Shown here: one piece after another, positions 48,827 through 57,737 of the stretch
Position numbering within the stretch: the first letter of the stretch is position 1
How the letters are laid out: every line of letters begins with the position of its first letter
Source: Bacteroidales bacterium
GTDB lineage: Bacteria > Bacteroidota > Bacteroidia > Bacteroidales > FEN-979
Direction of reading: 5' to 3'
DNA length: 64,000 nt
Assembly: GCA_023229525.1 (NCBI GenBank)
Contig: JALNZC010000001.1
Location: 62,001-126,000 of the forward strand
Program-made: the position numbers and the translations under genes
Notes under the pieces: model-generated
What the model saw: only the letters and a program-made list of their open reading frames with translations
What the model was told of the DNA's origin: nothing
The model's database searches: none

Positions 48827-51066
48827 TTAACAATTGACCAACCTCCCTTAAGTCCGAAAATAAACCAGGCCAGAGCCAGCGTTCCGAGTGCAAATACAGT
48901 GTCACCGATCACCCTGAGCCAACGGAAGAAAATGATCGTAGGGTCTTGCATGAATTCTGCCGAACGGGCAAACCACATTCCGGTTTTTACACTGACCCAT
49001 GTCTGGGCCAGCCCCACCGGGAGAACACTGATCAAAACCATCAGGGCAAGACCAATATTAATGGACCAAAAGGCAAACTTTATCCACTTGGTATTCCATT
49101 CCTTTTCCGGATCCATACTCTTCATGACGAACAACATAAGCCCGATGCCGAGCATCCCGTAAACACCAAATAATGCGGTGTGCCCATGAACCGGTGTAGT
49201 ATTCAATCCCTGCATATAATAAAGCGCAATGGGTGGATTGATAAGGAACCCGAATATGCCGGCGCCAACCAGATTCCAGAAAGAAACCGAAAGGAAAAAC
49301 CAGATCGGCCAACGATAACCTTTTATCCATTCCTTGCTTTTCGATATTTTAAAATTCCCGTATCCTTCAAAACCCATAAGCACCAGCGGTACTACCTCAA
49401 GAGCGCTGAATGTTGCACCAAGAGCAAGGACGGCTGTAGGTGTTCCCGAGAAATAAAGATGGTGGAAAGTCCCCAGTATTCCACCCGATAAAAAAACGAT
49501 GGTGGAAAACATAACACTGGTAGTTGCCATAGTAACTTTTACCAACCCCATCCTGACAAATAAAAAAGCGATGGCCACTGTGGCAAAAACTTCAAAGAAA
49601 CCCTCTACCCAGAGATGTACAACCCACCAGCGCCAGTATTCTGCGACTGCAAGGTTGGTTTGCCTGCCCCACAAAAGACCTGCACCATAAAAAACGGCAA
49701 TGGCAATAGAGGCAATCAGAAACATGGTGAGTAATGAACGGTTCTCCGATCGGTTTTTAAAAGCGGGGGCCAACCCGCGTCCCATCAGTACAAGCCAGAT
49801 GATAAGACCGGTAAAAAGAAACAATTGCCAGAAACGGCCAAGGTCGACATATTCATAACCTTGGTGACCCAGCCAAAAATTCTGGACCAATCCAAGCTTC
49901 TGCATTACACCATACCATTGTCCGATCAGCGAGCCGACCACGATAATCAATAAGGCAATGAAGAGGAAATTTACCCCAATAGCTTGAAATTTGGGTTCTT
50001 TCCCAGATACGGCAGGCGCCAGATATAATCCTGTAGCAAGCCAGGATGTGGCGATCCAGAAAATAGCCAGCTGGACATGCCAAGTCCGGGAAATAGAATA
50101 GGGCAAAATACCGGATAAAGGAAGTCCGTAAAAAGCTTGTCCTTCAACACCGTAATGAGCCGTCACCACTCCCATCAGGATCTGTACAAGAATGAGCGCG
50201 GTGACAACCCAGAAATATTTCAGGGTTGCTTTCATCGAAGCTGTTTGGAAGCCACCAAGTAACGGATCTTTTGCCGGTAACTCGTGTATGGGAATCCCTT
50301 CTTGCTTACGCGTCGCATAATACCAACCCATCATTCCGATGCCCGCGAGGAGCATTATAACGCTGAATCCGGTCCATAAAATGAGCGAACTGGTAGGCTT
50401 ATTGTCGACCAGTTCCTCCGGTGGCCAGTTATTGGTGTACGAAATTTCACTACCCGGCCGGTCGGTGACACATGCCCATGATGTCCAGAAGAAAAAGGCA
50501 TTCATTCGGTACATGCGTTCCGGGTCTTTGATTGTATTGGCAGGGATGGCATAATTATCTCGTAATGTTTCCAATTTGGGATCATTCATAAATAATCCGG
50601 AGTAATGGCCCCCTACCGCTTTTATGGCCGCAGCACGAACAGCACTGACAGTCGTCTTCCCAGTCAATGGATTATAAGTGTTCGTGCGCAACTCCTTTAT
50701 AAGTCTGACTTTTAATACGGCTTGCGCCTCTGCGGTAAGATCTTTAAATGGTTTGTGATACGTTGTGTCGGCCCAGTATGTCAGAATGAATTCCGATTCA
50801 CGGTGCAACCAGTCGGCTGACCAGTCAGGGGCCACATACGATCCATGTCCCCAGATTGTTCCGACCTCCTGCCCGCCAATAGATTGCCAGATGTTCTGAC
50901 CATCCTTGATATCCTGGCCGGTAAAAAGAACCTTCCCCGCTGTTGTAACTACCTCACCTGGGATGGGAGGCGCTTTCCGGTATATTTCCCGTCCGAAAAA
51001 TAACAGTACCGAGAAAGAAATAACAATTACAGCACTAAAGCCAAACCAAAGTGTTTTTGTCTTCAT
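48820..51066 (-). CDS. norZ: quinol-dependent nitric oxide reductase (single-subunit qNor)
   Basis: A 748-residue haem-copper oxidase-family enzyme that reduces two NO to N2O using quinol. The N-terminal 240 residues hold the fused NorC-like part, with GQNIWQSIGGQEVGTIWGHG (core) and a periplasmic domain without a CxxCH haem site, as expected of the quinol type. The C-terminal 14-helix-like NorB core carries HVQLAIFWIATSWLATG, WWVVHLWVEGFFEVFA and GTFHHLYFSG, with the metal-ligand histidines and the Glu of the iron site. It is 31 bp after the ferredoxin gene and 51 bp before the cupin gene. Confidence 0.95.
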   Translation of the reverse strand: MKTKTLWFGFSAVIVISFSVLLFFGREIYRKAPPIPGEVVTTAGKVLFTGQDIKDGQNIWQSIGGQEVGTIWGHGSYVAPDWSADWLHRESEFILTYWADTTYHKPFKDLTAEAQAVLKVRLIKELRTNTYNPLTGKTTVSAVRAAAIKAVGGHYSGLFMNDPKLETLRDNYAIPANTIKDPERMYRMNAFFFWTSWACVTDRPGSEISYTNNWPPEELVDNKPTSSLILWTGFSVIMLLAGIGMMGWYYATRKQEGIPIHELPAKDPLLGGFQTASMKATLKYFWVVTALILVQILMGVVTAHYGVEGQAFYGLPLSGILPYSISRTWHVQLAIFWIATSWLATGLYLAPAVSGKEPKFQAIGVNFLFIALLIIVVGSLIGQWYGVMQKLGLVQNFWLGHQGYEYVDLGRFWQLFLFTGLIIWLVLMGRGLAPAFKNRSENRSLLTMFLIASIAIAVFYGAGLLWGRQTNLAVAEYWRWWVVHLWVEGFFEVFATVAIAFLFVRMGLVKVTMATTSVMFSTIVFLSGGILGTFHHLYFSGTPTAVLALGATFSALEVVPLVLMGFEGYGNFKISKSKEWIKGYRWPIWFFLSVSFWNLVGAGIFGFLINPPIALYYMQGLNTTPVHGHTALFGVYGMLGIGLMLFVMKSMDPEKEWNTKWIKFAFWSINIGLALMVLISVLPVGLAQTWVSVKTGMWFARSAEFMQDPTIIFFRWLRVIGDTVFALGTLALAWFIFGLKGGWSIVKS

Positions 51067-51096
51067 AAATTTCGGTGTTAATTTATAACGCTGTGA

Positions 51097-51702
51097 TTAT
51101 ACCTGTTCCTCTTTAAGCACTTCCCCATGTATGCTGATGATCGAGCTTTTAATGGGAATATCCCTGGCGGCATTGGCCCTGGCAGCCTGGGCCATATACA
51201 ATAACCCACCACAACAAGGAACCTCCATCATAACTACATTTAATGAGTTAATTCTTGTATCGGTGATCATTGCGGTGAGTTTCTGAACGTACGATTCTTT
51301 GTTGGAATCCAGTTTCGGACACGCTATGGCCAGAGATTTTCCCTTCAGATACCGGGAGTGAAAATTACCCATGGTAAAAGCAGTACAATCAGCAGCAAGA
51401 ACTACGTCAGCATTCTTAAAACAGGGTGCCTGCGGATTCAGCAGGTGAAGCTGAACCGGCCATTGACCAAATTCCGATGGGACATTCATTGGGATGACAA
51501 AAGATTCAGCTTCGCGTTCGATAATTTCAATAGCCCCTTCCGGACAATGCCCAAGACAGGCGCCAAGACCATCACAGAACAAATCACTGATAAGGCGGGC
51601 TTTGCCATCAATGATTTTCAGGGCTCCTTCCTCACAATTGGGAATGCATAATCCGCATCCATTACATTTTTCTTCATCGATGTTGATAATTTTCCGCTTC
51701 AT
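51097..51702 (-). CDS. two-cluster ferredoxin-domain protein of the nor cluster
   Basis: A 201-residue protein with two 4Fe-4S motifs at the N-terminus: CNGCGLCIPNC (about 14-24) and CDGLGACLGHC (about 43-53). A C-terminal domain of about 130 residues follows, with VVLAADCTAF, IACPKLDSNKE and VPCCGGLL. The same architecture is found in ferredoxins beside nitric oxide and hybrid-cluster genes. It is likely an electron carrier or a cluster-based redox protein. It begins 70 bp after the Rrf2 stop and ends 31 bp before the qNor start. Confidence 0.88.
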   Translation of the reverse strand: MKRKIINIDEEKCNGCGLCIPNCEEGALKIIDGKARLISDLFCDGLGACLGHCPEGAIEIIEREAESFVIPMNVPSEFGQWPVQLHLLNPQAPCFKNADVVLAADCTAFTMGNFHSRYLKGKSLAIACPKLDSNKESYVQKLTAMITDTRINSLNVVMMEVPCCGGLLYMAQAARANAARDIPIKSSIISIHGEVLKEEQV

Positions 51703-51733
51703 AAATTTATACTCGTTATAATGATTATATTGT

Positions 51734-51753
51734 GTAATTAAGTATTAAATTAC
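51734..51753. promoter_or_regulatory. inverted repeat, candidate Rrf2 operator
   Basis: gtaatt ... aattac with an 8-bp spacer, 32 bp before the ferredoxin start. The decamer aagtattaaa within it (51740-51749) is repeated at 52228-52237, just upstream of the rrf2 promoter. This makes it a candidate site for the neighbouring Rrf2 protein; binding is not shown. Confidence 0.5.
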
Positions 51754-51772
51754 CCATTTAGAAATAAAAAAA

Positions 51773-52171
51773 TTACAGATATGATTGAAGAGTCTGTTCC
51801 TGAAGAAATTTTTTAAACTCGGCGGTCAATTTGTTCACTACATTTCCTATCAAACACAGGTCGAAGCCACAAAGTTCATACGACAACGGGCAATCTCCAA
51901 TGTCCAGGTTGCCTTCAATCGTCTGGTAGATATCAAGAAGACTGATGGATTTCGGATCTTTTTTTAATGAAAATCCCCCGGCCGGACCGCGAACCGAATT
52001 AAGCATGTCATTTTTGACGAGTCGCTGTAATACTTTTGCAATATGGTTCTTGGAAAAACCGGTAACATTTGCAACCTTTCCGGCATTTAAAACGCTCTCC
52101 GAACGGGCAATTAAAACCATACTGTGGATCGCTATGGAAGAAGCTTCAGAAAGGGCAAAAATCTTTGACAT
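51773..52171 (-). CDS. Rrf2-family transcriptional regulator (NsrR-like)
   Basis: A 132-residue winged-helix repressor. The ATG at 52171 gives the classic start MSKIFALSEASSIAIHSM; a more upstream ATG (52198) would add nine residues and overlap the -7 box. The recognition helix FSKNHIAKVLQRLVKNDML and the wing RGPAGGFSLKKDPKSISLLDIYQTIEG are standard. Three cysteines at 94, 101 and 106 (DCPLSYELCGFDLC) match the place where NsrR and IscR hold an Fe-S cluster, so NO or redox sensing is probable. It heads the nor cluster. Confidence 0.92.
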   Translation of the reverse strand: MSKIFALSEASSIAIHSMVLIARSESVLNAGKVANVTGFSKNHIAKVLQRLVKNDMLNSVRGPAGGFSLKKDPKSISLLDIYQTIEGNLDIGDCPLSYELCGFDLCLIGNVVNKLTAEFKKFLQEQTLQSYL

Positions 52172-52195
52172 TGGATATTTAGGTAATTGAATACG

Positions 52196-52225
52196 CAAAT
52201 GTATGTATAATTTTTATTTCTGCAA
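52196..52225 (-). promoter_or_regulatory. promoter of the rrf2 gene (TTG-N19-TACATTTG)
   Basis: On the minus strand TTG (52223-52225) and TACATTTG (52196-52203) are separated by 19 bp, exactly the spacing of the Bacteroidetes consensus. The -7 box lies 25 bp before the ATG. The shared decamer aagtattaaa (52228-52237) abuts it upstream. Confidence 0.65.
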
Positions 52226-52312
52226 CGAAGTATTAAAAATAAATTAATTTTGACGAAAATCATTGTAAATCAATTCAAACACTTTAGTTAATCTCGCAAT
52301 TCTACTTTAATA

Positions 52313-52448
52313 ATCAATTGGTAAGAACCCAAGGGCAAGCCCTGATCCCGAATTCCCCTCCAAGGGACGGGGAATTTATCCTAAGGACCCCAGCCCTTGC
52401 ACCCCTTCTCCTCGAGGAGAAGGGGTCCGGGGGATGAGGTGATTAAAT
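52313..52448 (+). repeat. dispersed intergenic repeat, complete copy with a 26-bp palindrome
   Basis: The longest copy (136 bp) of a repeat seen four times here. It has all the blocks: atcaattggta, aagaaccc, ccctgatcccgaattcc, ggacggggaattta, cttgcacccc, and gatgaggtgattaaat. At 52401-52426 lies a perfect palindrome (accccttctcctc and its complement). It sits between the divergent rrf2 gene and the RNA methyltransferase gene. Confidence 0.85.
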
Positions 52449-52464
52449 AATTTACTCTAAAGAC

Positions 52465-53289
52465 ATGACACAGATTATTACCAGCCACCATAATCAGCAC
52501 ATTAAAAACGTTGTACTTCTTGAAGAAAAGCCACGTGCCCGGAATGAACAAAACCGGATAGTTATCGAGGGTGTACGCGAAATCAGCCTTGCACTCCAAT
52601 CTGGATTTGTCATTCAATCGATTTTTTATTGTCCTGAAATACTGGCCCCCGGTTTTTTCGATGAATTTGTTTCGGCCGCCCCATCCGGGATTGAACTGTT
52701 TGAAGTAACCCTTGATGTATTCAACCGCCTGGCGTACCGGAAAGATCATGGGGGTTTGATTGCTGTCGCACAACCAAAACGACTGACTTTTGCAGATCTC
52801 AACCTGCGTCCGGAACCGCTCCTTCTTGTTCTTGAGACAGTCGAGAAACCGGGAAATCTGGGCGCTCTCCTGCGTACCGCTGATGCGGCAGCATTGGATG
52901 CAGTTATTATCTGCGATCCGCAAACTGACATCTATAACCCCAACGCCATCCGGTCTGGTATTGGTTGCGTTTTTTCCATACCGGTTATTACAACTTCCTC
53001 AGAAGAAACCCTTAGCTGGCTGAAGATGAAAAAGATAAAACCATATGGAACGGCACTGACCGCGACTCAGTTATATCACAGGACCGACTTCCGTCAGGCA
53101 AGCGCGATCATTATGGGATCCGAAGCGACAGGACTTTCCAAAATCTGGCTGGAAGGAGCCAACCAACTCATTAAAATTCCTATGATGGGCAAAATTGATT
53201 CAATGAATGTTTCGGTCTCGGCAGCCATTGTGATTTATGAGGCGATGCGCCAACGCAACTTTAATCAACCCGAGATGTCTTCTGGATAA
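52465..53289 (+). CDS. TrmH/SpoU-family RNA 2'-O-methyltransferase
   Basis: A 274-residue SPOUT enzyme that methylates ribose in rRNA or tRNA. The N-terminal RNA-binding region (TSHHNQHIKNVVLLEEK) precedes motif 1 EKPGNLGALLRTADAA, motif 2 IIMGSEATGL, and motif 3 IKIPMMGKIDSMNVSVSAAIVIYEA, all complete. RlmB-like or TrmH-like targets cannot be separated by sequence alone. Single gene, convergent with the RluA-type gene. Confidence 0.93.
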   Translation: MTQIITSHHNQHIKNVVLLEEKPRARNEQNRIVIEGVREISLALQSGFVIQSIFYCPEILAPGFFDEFVSAAPSGIELFEVTLDVFNRLAYRKDHGGLIAVAQPKRLTFADLNLRPEPLLLVLETVEKPGNLGALLRTADAAALDAVIICDPQTDIYNPNAIRSGIGCVFSIPVITTSSEETLSWLKMKKIKPYGTALTATQLYHRTDFRQASAIIMGSEATGLSKIWLEGANQLIKIPMMGKIDSMNVSVSAAIVIYEAMRQRNFNQPEMSSG

Positions 53290-53316
53290 GTAACTTGTCC
53301 TTAACAGGTTATATCT

Positions 53317-54198
53317 CTATTTGTACTTTTCGTCTCCGGGTTTTAACACTAAAAAACTTTTTGGCATTTTACTTTTAAATTCCAATACCTGGTCCGTGAC
53401 CGGGTGGCGAAGAGAAAGATAAAACGCATGCAACCTGATCCGGCGTTCATACCGTGCATCAGCTCCATACCGCCGGTCACCCACGACCGGACAACCCATT
53501 TCCGAAAGATGAACCCGGATCTGATTTTTACGCCCGGTCTCAAGGTCAACTTCAAGCAATGCGTACTCCGGAGTCCGGTCCATCACACGGTAATGGGTAA
53601 TGGCCAGTTTAGCGTCTTCGGATTCCTTCACCGAACGTACTTTCTGGTCACTGCCTTCGACCAGCCAACTGCGGACAGTTCCTTTGTCATTCTCAGGTTG
53701 ACCTTCAACCAGGGCATAATAGCGTTTTTTCACCTCGGCCCAATGATCTTTAATCTTTGCCTGGAGAGTTTCACTTTTAGCAAAAAGTAAAAGTCCGGAT
53801 ACTTCCCGGTCTAGCCGGTGCACAACAAAAATTCGTTCCTTCCCTCTGGAATTTCCTTTCACATAACCCGCCAACTGCTGGTAAAACGAAGTGCCTCCCA
53901 GCCCCCGGTCACCAATGGTAAGTAATCCGGCTGGTTTTTCTGCTACCAGAATATAATCATCCTCAAAAACTACCGGATATGGCGGTTTAATTTTGCCTGG
54001 CCGGAAAGTCTGCCTGGTATATTCAACGTCATCCCCGGGATTTATTAAAACAGCAGGATTTGTCTCCAGGGTGCCGTTCACTTTTATATTCCCATGTGCA
54101 ACCCATTTTTTTACTGTCGTTTTTGAAGCAGCGTCAAATTGGGTTAGAAGAAACTCAATCAGGGAAATTCGTTCCTTTGAAATAATTTTCATTGTCAT
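53317..54198 (-). CDS. RluA-family pseudouridine synthase
   Basis: A 293-residue enzyme with an N-terminal S4 RNA-binding domain (LLTQFDAASKTTVKKWVAHGNIKVNG) and the catalytic domain with the Asp in VVHRLDREVSGLLLFAK and the I-R-V-H-L motif NQIRVHLSEMGCPVVGD. It isomerises uridine in 23S rRNA or tRNA. An alternative start at 54192 (second ATG) is also possible. Sequence does not separate RluC/RluD-type targets. Confidence 0.93.
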   Translation of the reverse strand: MTMKIISKERISLIEFLLTQFDAASKTTVKKWVAHGNIKVNGTLETNPAVLINPGDDVEYTRQTFRPGKIKPPYPVVFEDDYILVAEKPAGLLTIGDRGLGGTSFYQQLAGYVKGNSRGKERIFVVHRLDREVSGLLLFAKSETLQAKIKDHWAEVKKRYYALVEGQPENDKGTVRSWLVEGSDQKVRSVKESEDAKLAITHYRVMDRTPEYALLEVDLETGRKNQIRVHLSEMGCPVVGDRRYGADARYERRIRLHAFYLSLRHPVTDQVLEFKSKMPKSFLVLKPGDEKYK

Positions 54199-54226
54199 TT
54201 ATCTATAACACAATTCCACTCGCTAA

Positions 54227-54251
54227 TTTTCTATCTCACCACCTCACCATC
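54227..54251. repeat. short octamer array at a gene end
   Basis: ctatctcaccacctcaccatc matches the reverse complement of the octamer array at 34389-34437. The last codons and stop of the endonuclease/phosphatase-family gene (GEVVR, then TAG) are made of it. Confidence 0.6.
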
Positions 54252-55313
54252 TTTTATTCTTATCTTCATCACAACCGGTTGATGATCCGAATATTCAAAG
54301 TCGCTCAGGATAGTTTTCACCGACTTAACTTCGATATTTGGAGATACCACAAAAAAATCAATGAGGGTGGTCCTTGTTTTCCCTTTTTCATAAGGCATAT
54401 CGGTGAACCTATTGCTGGGATGTAACGAATCAAAAACAAATTGCCATCCGGGGAAAAATGATGCGGCAACCGGATAATCCACAACAGTCACATTGTCGCC
54501 CGGAATAATGTTCTTTGGATGGAATCCGTAAGGATTACTATTCCAATCTCCGCCGGTTACAACAAAATTACCTTTTGCATATTCCTGAAGCATATATGAG
54601 CTAAGCAGTTGAAATTCATTTTTGCGTAGTTCTCCGGTGGAATCATAAGCTGAATTATGTGTATTGATAACAATCAGTTCCTTACCTCTTCCCAACGGAT
54701 ATTTCATGACCAGATAACAACGCTTCAAAAGAAAAAGTCGTTTCGGCCAGGGATAATATGTGCCAAATGGAACCATTTTCACCGAATCAGGGACAAAACG
54801 GGAAAATGTTGCGATTCCTGATTTTACATAACCCATCGGTTGGTAATAAGGCAACGGAACAAACCAACAGTCGTAATTCTTTCCAAAAGCATAGGAAAAC
54901 CCAGGAAGTTTCAAAGCAATTTCATTAAGTTCGTTGGTATAATAAGCCCGTCGTGATTTGAGATCAACCTCCTGAATAAATAAAAAATCGATCGTATCAT
55001 TCCGGTTAACCTCTTTCTTTATTCCTTGCAAATAGCGCAGGAACATGGATTTTTCCGGAATGACTTTTTTCCCGCCATCATAGAAAAAATCCATTTCCTT
55101 GCCCAACCCGGCATATCCGATGTTCCAAGTTAAAAAGGTGAACTCCTTTTGAGCGGGACCGAGAACTTGCCCCGTTCCATGAATTTCGGAATCCAACGTA
55201 CCTTGTGATTTATACTCGGTAACGGTCAGAAAGAGACAAAAAACAATAACGATCAGTACGGCCAATAATATAAACACACCAGTGCCCCAAAGCATTATCC
55301 GGATTGACATCAT
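54231..55313 (-). CDS. endonuclease/exonuclease/phosphatase-family membrane-anchored protein
   Basis: A 360-residue protein with an N-terminal membrane helix (about 7-31) and an EEP fold. The conserved metal and catalytic segments are TWNIGYAG, LFIQEVDLKS, VINTHNSAYD, GGDWNSNP and SDHQPVV, all intact. Substrates in this family range from DNA to lipids and sugar phosphates. The anchor suggests it acts at or outside the membrane, perhaps on phospholipid head groups. Function otherwise unknown. Confidence 0.85.
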   Translation of the reverse strand: MMSIRIMLWGTGVFILLAVLIVIVFCLFLTVTEYKSQGTLDSEIHGTGQVLGPAQKEFTFLTWNIGYAGLGKEMDFFYDGGKKVIPEKSMFLRYLQGIKKEVNRNDTIDFLFIQEVDLKSRRAYYTNELNEIALKLPGFSYAFGKNYDCWFVPLPYYQPMGYVKSGIATFSRFVPDSVKMVPFGTYYPWPKRLFLLKRCYLVMKYPLGRGKELIVINTHNSAYDSTGELRKNEFQLLSSYMLQEYAKGNFVVTGGDWNSNPYGFHPKNIIPGDNVTVVDYPVAASFFPGWQFVFDSLHPSNRFTDMPYEKGKTRTTLIDFFVVSPNIEVKSVKTILSDFEYSDHQPVVMKIRIKDGEVVR

Positions 55314-55388
55314 AAAGGAAGGATAAAAATCCGAAATTACACTTTTTTATTAACTTTACCTCCTCATTTTTCATTACTTCCTTATCAG

Positions 55389-56924
55389 ATGCCCATTCTT
55401 GGATCCCTTATAAAAAAAGCATATGAGCTTCGTCAGTTTCCGATTGATATTACCGTTATAAATCCGGTTATTGAACAGAAAAGAGTCCTGAAAAAACTTT
55501 TGATACGCTCCCAAAATACTGCTTTTGGCGAATTTTATGATTTTAATAATATTGTTTCCGATCCTGATTTTTTGGCTCTTTTTCGAAAAACAGTACCCAT
55601 TCACGATTATGGAACCATGTTTAAAAACTGGTGGTACCGCAGTCTGAATGGGGAAGCTTATGTTACCTGGCCCGGGAAAGTGAAGTATTTTGCATTGACT
55701 TCAGGAACCTCTGATGCTTCCTCAAAACACATCCCGGTAACGTCGGAAATGTTGAGGGCAATGACAAAGGCAAGTATCCGGCAATTGGTTTCAACAACCA
55801 AATATGATTTCCCGGATACCTTTTATGAAAAAGGCATTTTAATGATCGGTGGGAGTACCCACCTTCAATATAACGGAACCTATTATCAGGGTGACCTTTC
55901 CGGGATCACTGCCAGCAACATTCCTTTCTGGTTTCAACATTTTTATAAACCCGGTCGACGTATTTCCAGAGAACTGGAATGGTCGGTGAAACTTAATGAG
56001 ATTATCCGGAACGCGAAAAACTGGGATATCGGGATCATCGTCGGCGTCCCGGCATGGATTCAGATCATTATGGAAAAAATCATTTCATATTATGGTGTGA
56101 ATTCCATTCACGATATATGGCCAAACCTCTCTGCCTATGTTCACAGCGGAGTGTCACTTGATCCTTACCGGAAAAGTTTTGCCCATCTGTTTAACCGGCC
56201 AATATTATACAACGAATCCTATCTCGCCTCTGAAGGGTATATTGCCTATCAACGACCAGGAAATCTCAAAGGGATGGAACTGATCCTCGATAATGGGATT
56301 TTTTACGAATTTATTCCGTTCAATACTTCAAATTTCGATAGTGATGGGGATCTTCGGACAAACCCCGAAACCCATATCATTGATGAAGTGGAGGAAGATA
56401 AAGAATATGCCCTGTTGCTCTCCACCTGTGCCGGTGCATGGCGTTATCTGATCGGGGATACTGTAAAATTCGTTTCCAAGGAACGGAATGAAATTGTTCT
56501 TACGGGCAGAACCAAACAATTTATCAGCCTTTGCGGGGAACACTTATCGCAGGATAATATGAACCGGGCTATTCGTATGTTGCAGGATGATATGAACGTT
56601 AAAATCAATGAGTTTACCCTTGCCGGCCTCAGCTATGGAAACCTGTTTGCCCATAAATGGTACCTGGGCACCAACGACCGTATAGATCCAATCATTGCCG
56701 CCGGCAAACTGGATGCATACCTGAAAATGCTGAATGATGATTACCGTGTGGAACGGATCGAAGCAATTAAAAACGTTTCAGTGGATGTATTACCTTTGCA
56801 GGCTTTCCACGATTGGATGAAACTCAGAGGCAAGGAGGGCGGTGCGCATAAGTTCCCGAGGGTTCTTAAAAACAACCAGTTGGAGCAATGGATAGTGCAC
56901 ATCAAATCTTACGAACAACTTTAA
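55389..56924 (+). CDS. GH3 family acyl-acid-amido synthetase-like protein
   Basis: A 511-residue member of the GH3 family of adenylating enzymes, which in plants join amino acids to acyl acids such as auxin. The family starts QNTAFGEFYDFNNI and the ATP-binding segment YFALTSGTSDASSKHIPVT are clear, as is VLTGRTKQFISLCGEHL near 380. Bacteroidetes carry such genes but their substrates are unknown. The following gene, a LysE exporter, begins 13 bp downstream, suggesting a link to an amino acid or its conjugate. Confidence 0.9.
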   Translation: MPILGSLIKKAYELRQFPIDITVINPVIEQKRVLKKLLIRSQNTAFGEFYDFNNIVSDPDFLALFRKTVPIHDYGTMFKNWWYRSLNGEAYVTWPGKVKYFALTSGTSDASSKHIPVTSEMLRAMTKASIRQLVSTTKYDFPDTFYEKGILMIGGSTHLQYNGTYYQGDLSGITASNIPFWFQHFYKPGRRISRELEWSVKLNEIIRNAKNWDIGIIVGVPAWIQIIMEKIISYYGVNSIHDIWPNLSAYVHSGVSLDPYRKSFAHLFNRPILYNESYLASEGYIAYQRPGNLKGMELILDNGIFYEFIPFNTSNFDSDGDLRTNPETHIIDEVEEDKEYALLLSTCAGAWRYLIGDTVKFVSKERNEIVLTGRTKQFISLCGEHLSQDNMNRAIRMLQDDMNVKINEFTLAGLSYGNLFAHKWYLGTNDRIDPIIAAGKLDAYLKMLNDDYRVERIEAIKNVSVDVLPLQAFHDWMKLRGKEGGAHKFPRVLKNNQLEQWIVHIKSYEQL

Positions 56925-56937
56925 CACTGATTTATCC

Positions 56938-57609
56938 GTGGGCTCCATTTTACATCCGTTATTTGAAGGTATAATACTCGGTCTGACAGTTGCCATAACC
57001 CTTGGACCTGCGCTGTTTGCCTTGCTTCAGACAAGTATTAAACATGGAGTAAAAACAGGAATCTTTCTTGCGCTGGGAATTTTTTTAAGTGACCTGACCC
57101 TGGTCGTCGGATGCTTTTTCGGAGCCAGCCAGATCATTACCGATCCGGGATATCATCTGGTACTGGGAATTATCGGTGGGGTGGTCATGTGTGTTTTTGG
57201 CATATATACTCTTTTCAAAAAAGTTCCTCAGACTGAACAGGTTGAACCAATCGATGAAATTAAAGTCAGGAAGAAAGGGGTCCTTCCCTATTTTTTCAAA
57301 GGTTTTTTACTGAATATTGCAAACCCTTCCCTTTGGTTTTTCTGGATCACTTCGGTGGTTGCCATCAGTGGTACTTACGGCGGGGATCAGAAAAATGTTG
57401 CCCTCTTCTTTTCGGGAACATTAGGGGTAATTTTGACAACAGATATCTTAAAAGTTGTCCTTGCCAACAAGATCAAACTCGCCGGAAATCCGCAAATTAA
57501 ACTTTTGGGCAACCGGATCGTGGGATTGCTTTTTGTCATCATTGGCGTTTTTATAATTACCGGCTCCTTACTTGAATATTTCCGGGGCATATCCTTAAAA
57601 GTTCCTTAG
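56938..57609 (+). CDS. LysE/RhtB-family amino acid exporter
   Basis: A 223-residue inner-membrane protein with about six helices. The start (GTG at 56938) gives the family pattern LTVAITLGPALFALLQTSIKHG and the ANPSLWFFWITSV segment near residue 130. It exports amino acids or small metabolites. Its closeness to GH3 (13 bp) points to a two-gene operon. Substrate unknown. Confidence 0.85.
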   Translation: MGSILHPLFEGIILGLTVAITLGPALFALLQTSIKHGVKTGIFLALGIFLSDLTLVVGCFFGASQIITDPGYHLVLGIIGGVVMCVFGIYTLFKKVPQTEQVEPIDEIKVRKKGVLPYFFKGFLLNIANPSLWFFWITSVVAISGTYGGDQKNVALFFSGTLGVILTTDILKVVLANKIKLAGNPQIKLLGNRIVGLLFVIIGVFIITGSLLEYFRGISLKVP

Positions 57610-57737
57610 TGATTTTCCAAACGTTTATTATACATTTAGTGACTGTTGAAAATTCATTTAGCAATTCGATTAACCATCAACCGAATCATGAACAACCGAA
57701 TAAAAACGATAGCAAATTCAAATAACTTTATTGAATC

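Noticed and set aside
52381..52923. Minus-strand 180-residue frame over the dispersed repeat
   Set aside because: Antisense to the RNA methyltransferase gene with its three SPOUT motifs intact on the plus strand.
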